DNA from: a virus
DNA: 25,357 nucleotides
Strand: one strand, 5' to 3'
Virus record (IMG/VR): IMGVR_UViG_3300037488_002083
Location: 1 to 25,357 of that record
Part shown: one piece after another, positions 5,529 to 12,483 of the stretch
How the letters are laid out: each line of letters begins with the position of its first letter
How positions within the stretch are numbered: the first letter of the stretch is position 1
Translations under genes and position numbers: made by a program
Notes under the pieces: model-generated
The model's database searches: none
Seen by the model: only the letters and a program-made list of their open reading frames with translations
Told to the model about the DNA's origin: nothing

Positions 5529-7492
5529 TGGGAACTTCTCTCACCATTGAACGGGCGATCGGATCATACGCTCAACGCGAGCAGATGATCAATTACGCCC
5601 TAGACCACGTAAAAGAGAGTGAATCAATGTTCTCAGGGGTGCGCCAAACATGGCCTCGCCTCTACGATCTCTGGCGTGGTACGTGGACTTCTGCCCACTC
5701 TCCTCACCGAAACAGCGTCCATATCCCACTCATCTTCTCTGCCCTCTGGGCAGACGCGGCCCGTAAAGCTGCCACCTCTCTAAACACGTTCCCGATCGTT
5801 ACCTTCCTAGGGTACGGTCCAGACGATGGTGGGATCGCACGCAAGCGCGAGGGATTATTCTCCGCTCAAGGTAAGGACGATCTGATCTTCCAGAAACAGG
5901 TCGATATGATGCTCGCGGCCAGCCTCTACGGTACCTCGGTCATGCAGATCGGTTGGAAGCGTGAGTCGAAGATGCGGGTGATCGAGTCTATCGATCGTAC
6001 CCCTCTCACAAACCAAGTGGTTCGATCGATCAAGAAATCCAATATCGTCACCTTCGACGGTCCCGAGTCGAAACAGATCGACCTAATTGACTTCTTCCCT
6101 GCCCCCGGTTTCCGCACTATCGCTGAGATGCCTCGGGTGGGTCGTCGCTACTACCTTGATCTCGACAATATCCGGTACCTCGCTAAAGAAGGTATCTTTG
6201 ATGTGGGTGAAGTGGCGAGGATGGAACGAGAAGGAGGCGTTAATACTGGAGTCGTAGACTCAGGTCTAACAGTCCAGCGATTCCAAGCACGGACTGGGAT
6301 GACCGACGAGCAGGCCCAGTGTATGTCGAAGTGGAATCGGCCGGTTGAGTGTATCGACGTATGGGGTCTTGTCCCCTCAGAACTATGTCCTGATGGGGTT
6401 TACGAGCGTATCGTAACAGTTATGAATCGACGGTACCTTGCCCGTAATCGACCGATCCCGTACTGGCATGGGTTGAAACCATTCCTCTCCCACGCCCCAA
6501 TGCCCGACCTTCACTATTTCTACGCGGCTGGAAAGGCCGAGATTGTCGCCAAGCTCCAGATCGTCGCTAATCGATACGTCAACCAGTCGCTAGATGCCGC
6601 TGATCTGATGATTGATCCTATGTGGTTCTACGATCGAGCGGCTGGGATCAAGACTTCGAACCTCTACTCCAAACCGGGTAAGTATATCCCAGTCACTGGT
6701 AACCCAAATAGTGTGATCGCCCCTATGATCCGTGACCTCTCCGGACTCACGGTGGCAGATAATAAGGTCGGTCAGATGACCGATGCTATCCAACGTGGTA
6801 CCGGTATTGTTGACGACGCAGTAGCCGGTATGGGTGGAGATAGCCGTCAAACAGCCCGTGAATTTGTTGGCAGGCGCGAGGCTGCCGGAACCCGCCTTCT
6901 CCTTGAGGCCCGTCTCTATGAAGAGACTCTCCTTGAGCCGATGGCAAATATGTTCATGGCCTTAGACCGTCAGTTCCTTGAACTTCCGGTCGAGGTCCTC
7001 ATCCTCGGCGAAGGTGCTCGGATCGATCCTGATACTTCGGCTCCTCTCCGTGGGTCTCGCGAGACTCTCGATGGGTACGACCTGACCGCTAATTACTCGG
7101 CTCGGGCGTTGGGATCATCTTCAGGTCTTTCGAAGGGGATGAAACAGCAAAACTTGATCTCTCTCCTAAGTGCGCTCTCTGGGCCAATCGGTCAGGTTGC
7201 TATGGGGCAGATCAACGCAGTTAACTTTTTCAGGGGCCTCTTCCGTGAATTTGAGATCCCAAATATCAATGACATCTTCACAGCTAACCCTGCCCTCGGT
7301 GAGTTGATCCCTCCCGGAACCCCGGGTGGAGTTGCTGGAGTCCCAACCTCAGGCCAAATCGCCCAGACTGGTGCCCTCCCAATTCCAGCTATGGCAGGTG
7401 ATGGACCTCCACCTAATTCAGCACAATCAATGATGCAACCGATCGATATTGGAGCTACCCAAACTAATCTACCAGCTGGGATGGCTGCCTAA
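5528..7492 (+). CDS. Portal protein
   Basis: 654 aa from ATG 5528 (GAGGAG 6 nt upstream), overlapping the exonuclease stop. The portal is the ring at the unique capsid vertex through which DNA enters and leaves. The N-terminus has the typical helical start and a 'WPRLYDLWRG...NSVHIPLIFSALWAD' segment; the middle has stem/clip-like text including YFYAAGKAEIVAKLQ and NRYVNQSLDAADL; the C-terminus is Gly/Pro/Gln-rich (about 600-654), probably disordered. Size fits podovirus-type portals. Its place between terminase and scaffold/capsid is the standard one. Identification rests on pattern and synteny. Confidence 0.85.
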   Translation: MGTSLTIERAIGSYAQREQMINYALDHVKESESMFSGVRQTWPRLYDLWRGTWTSAHSPHRNSVHIPLIFSALWADAARKAATSLNTFPIVTFLGYGPDDGGIARKREGLFSAQGKDDLIFQKQVDMMLAASLYGTSVMQIGWKRESKMRVIESIDRTPLTNQVVRSIKKSNIVTFDGPESKQIDLIDFFPAPGFRTIAEMPRVGRRYYLDLDNIRYLAKEGIFDVGEVARMEREGGVNTGVVDSGLTVQRFQARTGMTDEQAQCMSKWNRPVECIDVWGLVPSELCPDGVYERIVTVMNRRYLARNRPIPYWHGLKPFLSHAPMPDLHYFYAAGKAEIVAKLQIVANRYVNQSLDAADLMIDPMWFYDRAAGIKTSNLYSKPGKYIPVTGNPNSVIAPMIRDLSGLTVADNKVGQMTDAIQRGTGIVDDAVAGMGGDSRQTAREFVGRREAAGTRLLLEARLYEETLLEPMANMFMALDRQFLELPVEVLILGEGARIDPDTSAPLRGSRETLDGYDLTANYSARALGSSSGLSKGMKQQNLISLLSALSGPIGQVAMGQINAVNFFRGLFREFEIPNINDIFTANPALGELIPPGTPGGVAGVPTSGQIAQTGALPIPAMAGDGPPPNSAQSMMQPIDIGATQTNLPAGMAA

Positions 7493-7507
7493 GAAAGGTG
7501 GTTCTAA

Positions 7508-7915
7508 GTGGCAGATTTTCGTAACTTCTTCGATCCCAAGCGACTCGATGAACAAACCCTCGGGTGCGTTGAATACGTACTCGCGAGTCCGGCCTACGCA
7601 GATGTCTTCGAACCCTACTTACGTGGGATCCGGGACACCCTAAGTCAACGTCTTCTCGATCCATCGAAAGATCGGAAAGAGGAACACCCTGACGACTTCC
7701 TTCGGGGAGGGATCGTCTGTATCGATGGTCTCCTAAGTTTCTTTAGACAGATCGTCACCGAGACTCAATTCGAAAGAATTAACACCTCCCTACAGGGACT
7801 CTCCCCAGAAGAAAGATATAGAAAAGCTGCTAACGACGGATTACACGATCCCGTTTTAGGAGCCTCCGAACCATATGAAGTAGGTCAGAAGTACGATCCA
7901 GCAGAAGATTACTAA
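7508..7915 (+). CDS. Conserved-type small protein between portal and scaffold
   Basis: 135 aa, GTG start at 7508 after AAAGGTGG. The sequence is mainly helical and acidic (many Asp/Glu and Arg), with a central GGIVCIDGLLSFFRQIV helix and an acidic, Tyr-ending tail (EPYEVGQKYDPAEDY). No Cys motif, signal peptide or membrane segment. The position suggests a minor head-assembly factor or scaffold partner, but I do not recognise the family and assign no function. Confidence 0.65.
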   Translation: MADFRNFFDPKRLDEQTLGCVEYVLASPAYADVFEPYLRGIRDTLSQRLLDPSKDRKEEHPDDFLRGGIVCIDGLLSFFRQIVTETQFERINTSLQGLSPEERYRKAANDGLHDPVLGASEPYEVGQKYDPAEDY

Positions 7916-7969
7916 ACAGCAACAACCACTCTGCAAGCCGACAACCGGTAGCAGGAAAAGGAGTTAAGT

Positions 7970-9124
7970 ATGGCAGACGAAAAGGCACCCCCATCAACGG
8001 TTCAGGAACTCGTCCGACACCTCGCCGATACTCTCGTCGAGCAGGAAGTTATGAAACCGATGACAGCCCTTGGTTGGAGACATGGGACTCCACCATCCCC
8101 TCAGGAGCTAGACAACCTAGCCTCCACTAGTGGACCAGAGACTACCTCTGCGTCACCAGCGAGGGAAGATAGTACCCAAGTGACCGTCCCAAAGACATTA
8201 GCTGATATCGACGTAGAATCTTTCAAGGATCCTGCCACCGGGAAGTATGGTGGTAAGTACGATACTCCAGCTGAATTTGTCCGTGGTATTGGTCACGCCA
8301 TTAATATGGCGAAGCAATCATTTGTTCAGCGAGATGCAGCGATTGAAGAAGCTGCTCGTCTTCGTTCTGAGCTATCGACTGCTCGTCAGTCTCCCCCTGT
8401 CGGATCCCCTACGACAGTATCATCCGAGTCTTACTCATTGTCAAACTCACGAGCGCTAGCAGATACGGCTAAGTCTGCCTATGATGCAGTTCTCGCACGA
8501 GTTGTCGAAGAGGGAGGTCTCTTAGATGGTGACTCCAGCAAGAGTCTTAGTGAAGCTCAGCGAGAGTTGAGCCGGGCTGAGGCTAAGTTGGCGGTGGAGG
8601 AATCGTTGATCCAGCACGACGGTGCTAGAAGTGCCGAACAGAGGAAATGGGATGCGGTCAATGAATTTATGAAGACTACTTACCCAGAATCCCTCCCATT
8701 GGCCGACGAGATTGGACTCTACGTACAGTCAGAACCACTGATCCAAGAGGCTGTTGCTGCTCTTGTCGCGCAGGGAAAGGAACAGCGTGCCGCCGAACTA
8801 GCGTGGAAGGAATTTGATAACGCTCAGCGAGGTGGTGCCCTAGTTGCTTCACGTGCTACCGCAGAGACCACAGAGGTCAGACTGTTGGCGGCAGATCAGG
8901 TCCGTAAAGAGGCAGTTGAGCAGGCCCGCAAAGATGCTGGCATCTCAAGTACCTCTGCTTCTGGTGTACACGAACGCCTCGATACTGGTCCATCACAGGA
9001 TGAGATCAATGCAGCTGCGAACGCGATGCGTGCTTATGGAACACAGCCCGGTAATCCGGCCGCTGCTCGTTGGCGCGAACTCACCATTGGCAAGTCACTC
9101 CCACCTGAATTCTTCGGCCCCTAA
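7970..9124 (+). CDS. Scaffolding protein
   Basis: 384 aa, ATG 7970 with AAAAGGAG upstream. It is rich in Ala, Glu, Lys, Arg and Ser, with a Ser/Thr/Pro-rich linker (about 45-70), helical/coiled-coil-prone stretches (about 105-145 and 160-215, e.g. EAQRELSRAEAKLAVEE) and a long helical C-terminal half. A short C-terminal region (ARWRELTIGKSLPPEFFGP) could be the capsid-binding tail. Composition and position directly upstream of the major capsid gene are those of phage scaffolds, which guide shell assembly and then leave. No protease motif is visible here. Assignment rests on composition plus synteny, not on a signature motif. Confidence 0.75.
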   Translation: MADEKAPPSTVQELVRHLADTLVEQEVMKPMTALGWRHGTPPSPQELDNLASTSGPETTSASPAREDSTQVTVPKTLADIDVESFKDPATGKYGGKYDTPAEFVRGIGHAINMAKQSFVQRDAAIEEAARLRSELSTARQSPPVGSPTTVSSESYSLSNSRALADTAKSAYDAVLARVVEEGGLLDGDSSKSLSEAQRELSRAEAKLAVEESLIQHDGARSAEQRKWDAVNEFMKTTYPESLPLADEIGLYVQSEPLIQEAVAALVAQGKEQRAAELAWKEFDNAQRGGALVASRATAETTEVRLLAADQVRKEAVEQARKDAGISSTSASGVHERLDTGPSQDEINAAANAMRAYGTQPGNPAAARWRELTIGKSLPPEFFGP

Positions 9125-9183
9125 GGCAGGAAGGAATCAAAACACTAAACTAGTATCACCCCCCACGGGGATGAGGATATAAT

Positions 9184-10227
9184 ATGGCTTCTATTTCAGC
9201 AGTTATGGCAACCACCTATGGTTACTCAGCTACCCTTTTGAATGGTGCTGCGAAAGAAGATCTTCTTGAGCAGATCACTAATATTGACCCTTGGGATACT
9301 CCTTTCGTAGCACAGGCTCCTAAGGTTGGTTGCAAGCATGTCTATCACCAGTGGCTAACTGATACCCTTGCCTCGACAGACCTGACTGGAGCAATCGAAG
9401 GGGCGAGTTGGTCGGCGGGGAATCTTAACCAGTCGATCCCAGAACGGCAATTCAACATCACAATGATCCTCCGTAAGGACCTTGGTGTTTCTGAGACCGA
9501 GCGGGCCGTTGACTCGGCGGGTTTCAAGGATCACTACGCTTACGAGGTTCAGAAGGCGACTAAAGAGTTGGCAATCAAGTTGGAGAAGTGTATCTTCCAG
9601 CTTTCTACTTCAGTCACCGGTTCTATCACTGCCGCCCGTGTAATGAAGGGGATTCAGGAGTTCATTACTGGTGGGGGCAATACCGCGATCGCTGGTGCTG
9701 CTGGTGCACAGCCCGGTAATGGTACTACTGTTGATGGGCAGTTGGATATTTCTGACTTCAACAATATGTTGAACAAGATCTATTCCGCTGGTGGTTCCCC
9801 TGAACAGGTGTATGTCTCTCCGATGGTAAAACGTCAGGTGAGTTCATTTGCCCCTGCGGGTGCGACCCAGTACAGAAATATCGCTGCGATTGAGAAGAAG
9901 CTCGTTAGCTCGATTGATTTCTACGATTCTGATTTTGGTCTTATCCAGGTCGTTCTTGATCGTTGGGTTGGTGAGTCAATCAACGTCGCGGGTCAGACAG
10001 CGACAGCAAACTCGACCGCGACCGGGACTGTTGGTGGGAAGATGTTCTTCCTCTCCCGTGCGATCAACCGACTCGCGTGGCTCCGTCCAATGGCACACCA
10101 GCTGATTGGTAAATTGGGCGATAGTGTAGGCGGTTACGTAGTTGGTGAAGTCACCCTTGAAGTTTTAAGTAATAAGGCGAATGGGATGATCAAGAGCGTC
10201 AACAACCGTCTCGGCACAGTAGTCTAG
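9184..10227 (+). CDS. Major capsid protein, SU10-like (DUF5309-type)
   Basis: 347 aa, ATG 9184 with GAGGAT upstream. The N-terminal arm carries ITNIDPWDTPFVAQ, followed by H-x-Y/H-Q-W-L-T-D-T-L and an ERQFNITMILRKD segment, a layout typical of the HK97-fold head protein family of phage SU10. A Gly/Ala-rich loop (about 160-185) precedes SDFNNMLNKIYSAGG and YVSPMVKRQV, and DRWVG lies in the last third. The length is as expected. It forms the icosahedral or elongated shell. SU10 itself has a long head on a short tail, but head shape here cannot be read from the sequence. It follows the scaffold gene and is followed by a strong hairpin. Confidence 0.88.
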   Translation: MASISAVMATTYGYSATLLNGAAKEDLLEQITNIDPWDTPFVAQAPKVGCKHVYHQWLTDTLASTDLTGAIEGASWSAGNLNQSIPERQFNITMILRKDLGVSETERAVDSAGFKDHYAYEVQKATKELAIKLEKCIFQLSTSVTGSITAARVMKGIQEFITGGGNTAIAGAAGAQPGNGTTVDGQLDISDFNNMLNKIYSAGGSPEQVYVSPMVKRQVSSFAPAGATQYRNIAAIEKKLVSSIDFYDSDFGLIQVVLDRWVGESINVAGQTATANSTATGTVGGKMFFLSRAINRLAWLRPMAHQLIGKLGDSVGGYVVGEVTLEVLSNKANGMIKSVNNRLGTVV

Positions 10228-10240
10228 TCGAAGGAAAGTG

Positions 10241-10270
10241 ATGGGGGTAGGTACATATACTTACCCCCAT
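10241..10270 (+). terminator. 13-bp stem / 4-nt loop hairpin after the capsid gene
   Basis: ATGGGGGTAGGTA pairs with TACTTACCCCCAT around a CATA loop (12 Watson-Crick pairs and one G-T wobble), 13 nt after the capsid stop. It is followed by ACTTAATTAT, not a T-run, so it is not a textbook rho-independent terminator. It may be a leaky terminator, an RNase III-type processing site or a 3' stabiliser keeping capsid mRNA abundant. Confidence 0.65.
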
Positions 10271-10290
10271 ACTTAATTATGAGGTGATTC

Positions 10291-10482
10291 ATGCCACTTA
10301 GTAAGACTGAGAAAGAAAGTTTGATCCTACTCCCAATTGGTGGTCAGCCGACCACTCCCGAGGGAGCTAAGATCGAGCCCACCGAAATTCCAGTCGGTCC
10401 AACTAACGATGGGGGAAATCCTAACCTTGGAGATGTCTCTCATTTTGGAATGGGGCCAGATTGTCGAAAGCGGGGCGGTTAA
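10291..10482 (+). CDS. Short hypothetical protein
   Basis: 63 aa, ATG 10291, GAGGTG 6-7 nt upstream. Pro/Gly/Thr-rich with no hydrophobic core (GGQPTTPEGAKIEPTEIPVGPTNDGGNPN), so probably largely disordered. Its end overlaps the next start by one base (TAATG). As the first gene after the capsid hairpin it may be a head-completion or decoration peptide; not recognised. Confidence 0.5.
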   Translation: MPLSKTEKESLILLPIGGQPTTPEGAKIEPTEIPVGPTNDGGNPNLGDVSHFGMGPDCRKRGG

Positions 10483-10664
10483 TGGCTCCTCGCCCTAAAC
10501 CACCCAATCGTACAGCTGTAGTTGGAAGTTACCGTGCTAATGTCGATCCTGTCGGAGTAGACGCATCGATGGCGGAAACTCTTGGTTTAAACGATAAACC
10601 AAAGGCACGGAAAAAGAAGACTACTCTCGTTGACGCAGTCAAGAAGACTTTCGGGATCAAGTAA
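10482..10664 (+). CDS. Short basic hypothetical protein
   Basis: 60 aa from ATG 10482, coupled to the previous gene by TAATG. The SD is weak (GGGGCGG), consistent with coupled translation. The protein is basic, Pro-rich at the N-terminus (MAPRPKPPNRT), with a Lys/Arg cluster (KPKARKKK) and a terminal amphipathic segment (TLVDAVKKTFGIK). Nucleic-acid or capsid-interior binding would fit the charge, but that is inference. Not recognised. Confidence 0.5.
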   Translation: MAPRPKPPNRTAVVGSYRANVDPVGVDASMAETLGLNDKPKARKKKTTLVDAVKKTFGIK

Positions 10665-10684
10665 CCTACAAAGGGGGCAGCAGT

Positions 10685-11119
10685 ATGGAGGGTAATGTCA
10701 AAATGCAGCGGATCAAGGCGGACAATAAGGTTCAACTTGATCGTCTTGCAGAGATTCTTAATCCTTCAGTACTCCATACTGCTGTCCCTCGTCTCGCTAC
10801 GGCGGAAGAGGGGAGGAAGGAACTAAAAGGACGACTCAATGAAATGTCCACCCTTGGTTCCTACTGTCGAACAAATGGGTTTGATCCAACGCGCAGTTTT
10901 CAGCATGTAGCTACGATCGAACAATCGGTCTGGTCTGCAATCCTAGAATCATTCGCTAAATATAATAAGGCCGGGGAGTTAATCCATGATGGTCTACTCT
11001 ATAAATCGGATGAGAATGGGACAGTTAAATTGAACAAAGATTTCTTTTACGCCCTGATCGGATTTTTAAACGAGAGTGGCTATCAATGTGACATGCGAAA
11101 TAAGACCAAACTCAACTAG
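10685..11119 (+). CDS. Hypothetical phage protein
   Basis: 144 aa if started at ATG 10685 (AAGGGGG about 7 nt upstream); ATG 10703, with GGAGGG 10 nt upstream, is an alternative giving 138 aa. Mainly helical and charged, with RLAEILNPSVLHTAVPRL near the start, a possible short helix pair in the middle (VATIEQSVWSAILESFAKYNK) and a basic C-terminus. No transmembrane segment or catalytic motif seen. It lies between two small genes and the glycosyltransferase in one operon. Not recognised. Confidence 0.6.
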   Translation: MEGNVKMQRIKADNKVQLDRLAEILNPSVLHTAVPRLATAEEGRKELKGRLNEMSTLGSYCRTNGFDPTRSFQHVATIEQSVWSAILESFAKYNKAGELIHDGLLYKSDENGTVKLNKDFFYALIGFLNESGYQCDMRNKTKLN

Positions 11120-11131
11120 AAAGGATCCTCG

Positions 11132-12478
11132 ATGGAATCATTTTATAATGATACTCGTGCAGGAGACCCTAATGCGTTATACGTTTGGACGAGTAACTCC
11201 GCTCCCGGCTCTCACGCCTGTACGTACTATCGGATTGAAGTCCCCCTTGGGATGCTACAGCATAAAAAGTTAATTAATCTATACGAAAATACTGGAAGAG
11301 TTGAGTACGGGGTTGAAAAACTATCAACTATTGCTCTTATGTATAGTGATATAATGCACCAGTACTCAGTCTCTGGAGAGGACGCCCTTCATCGGTGGCA
11401 GGCACTCAAATCAAAGAGACCCACTTATCGGGAAGATACCCTATTAGTTCCTCCTGCTATCATCTACGATGCGGATGATAATGCTGATTTTGTTCATCCG
11501 TTTAATGTCTCTTTTGCCTTCATGGGGGTCCGAGGTTATCCAGACGCACACTTCCTAAAACCCGGTGAAATTTTAGTCTACGAGGATGCGGAAGGTAATC
11601 CAAAAGAGTTGTGGGAAGATAAGGTCACTCCCCATGAGGACGTCTATTTTGATATCGAGAGAAATTTGTATGAGATGCAGATCCGAGGAAAACTGATTAA
11701 AGAAGCCCATGGGTGTACAGCGGCAAGTTCAGCCCTCTGTAGATATTTCAAAGAAGTGTATGGACAATCAAACGTCTACCACTTCCCCAACACAATTGTC
11801 CCTCAACACTTTGAGCACTATGAGGTGGTTCGAAAGAGCACAAATGTACGAATCCTTTGGCAAGGAGGGAACAGCCATTATATTGATTGGTTTCCTCTTC
11901 GGAATGCCCTCATAGAGATCGTAGAAAAGTATCGAGATAAAGTGACTTTCGTAATCTACGGACAACAATTTCCTTGGGTAACCGGTATCATCCCAGAAAA
12001 TATGATCGAATATCATCCTTGGACCCCCTATTCAGCCTATAAACTGAAACGGGGACTTTTAAACATTGATATCAACCTCTGCCCTCTGGTTGATAATGTT
12101 TTCAATCGTTGTAAGTCCGCGATCAAATGGTATGAGGCGTCCGTTTGGGATAAACCCGAGGCAACCCTTGCACAAAAAACTGAACCATACCACGAGATCG
12201 AGCACGGAAAGACAGGACTTCTCTTCTCCACTAGCGAGGAGTTCGTCGAGATGCTCTCTGGCCTGATCGACAACCCCACCTTACGAGCTTCCCTCGGTGC
12301 TGGTGCTAAGGAATGGGTTCTCGCTAACCGTACCCCTGACGCTACGATCCCGGGCCTATTCGAATTCTACACTGAGACGCGAGCCCGCCAGAAACGGGAC
12401 CTTGGGGTAACGGCCGTGAAGACCTTCTCTACGGCGGACCTGAAAGAGGCGACCAAGGATTTTCTTCCTAAGAGGTAA
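11132..12478 (+). CDS. GT4-like (GT-B fold) glycosyltransferase
   Basis: 448 aa, ATG 11132 with AAAGGAT upstream. The C-terminal half has hallmarks of retaining GT4-type enzymes: an EX7E motif at E335-E343 (WYEASVWDKPEA), then HGKTGLLFSTSEEFVEML and a closing LIDNPTLRASLGAGAKEWV helix. A 'GCTAASSALCRYF...NVYHFPNT' segment (about 195-220) is the usual inter-domain strand. The N-terminal acceptor domain starts SAPGSHACTYYRI. It should move a sugar from a nucleotide-sugar donor to a glycan, protein or base; donor and acceptor cannot be read. Sitting between capsid and adaptor genes and expressed with them, it could glycosylate virion proteins; modification of host glycans or phage DNA is an alternative. 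Confidence 0.85.
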   Translation: MESFYNDTRAGDPNALYVWTSNSAPGSHACTYYRIEVPLGMLQHKKLINLYENTGRVEYGVEKLSTIALMYSDIMHQYSVSGEDALHRWQALKSKRPTYREDTLLVPPAIIYDADDNADFVHPFNVSFAFMGVRGYPDAHFLKPGEILVYEDAEGNPKELWEDKVTPHEDVYFDIERNLYEMQIRGKLIKEAHGCTAASSALCRYFKEVYGQSNVYHFPNTIVPQHFEHYEVVRKSTNVRILWQGGNSHYIDWFPLRNALIEIVEKYRDKVTFVIYGQQFPWVTGIIPENMIEYHPWTPYSAYKLKRGLLNIDINLCPLVDNVFNRCKSAIKWYEASVWDKPEATLAQKTEPYHEIEHGKTGLLFSTSEEFVEMLSGLIDNPTLRASLGAGAKEWVLANRTPDATIPGLFEFYTETRARQKRDLGVTAVKTFSTADLKEATKDFLPKR

Positions 12479-12483
12479 CTTAC

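Noticed and set aside
9159-9170. Hairpin CCCC/GGGG before the capsid gene as a terminator
   Set aside because: Only 4 bp and no T-run; a terminator just before the SD of the most expressed gene is unlikely.
8844-9182. 112-aa frame overlapping the scaffold end and reaching the capsid start
   Set aside because: Composition is a shadow of the scaffold frame, no SD, no domain; scaffold frame has far better support.
9174-9183. TATAAT-like word as capsid promoter
   Set aside because: It lies between the SD and the start codon, where a -10 box would place the transcript start inside the gene.
10241-10276. 11-codon leader peptide overlapping the post-capsid hairpin
   Set aside because: An ATG with an AAGGAAA upstream exists, but the reading is fully explained by the hairpin sequence and there is no regulatory residue pattern.
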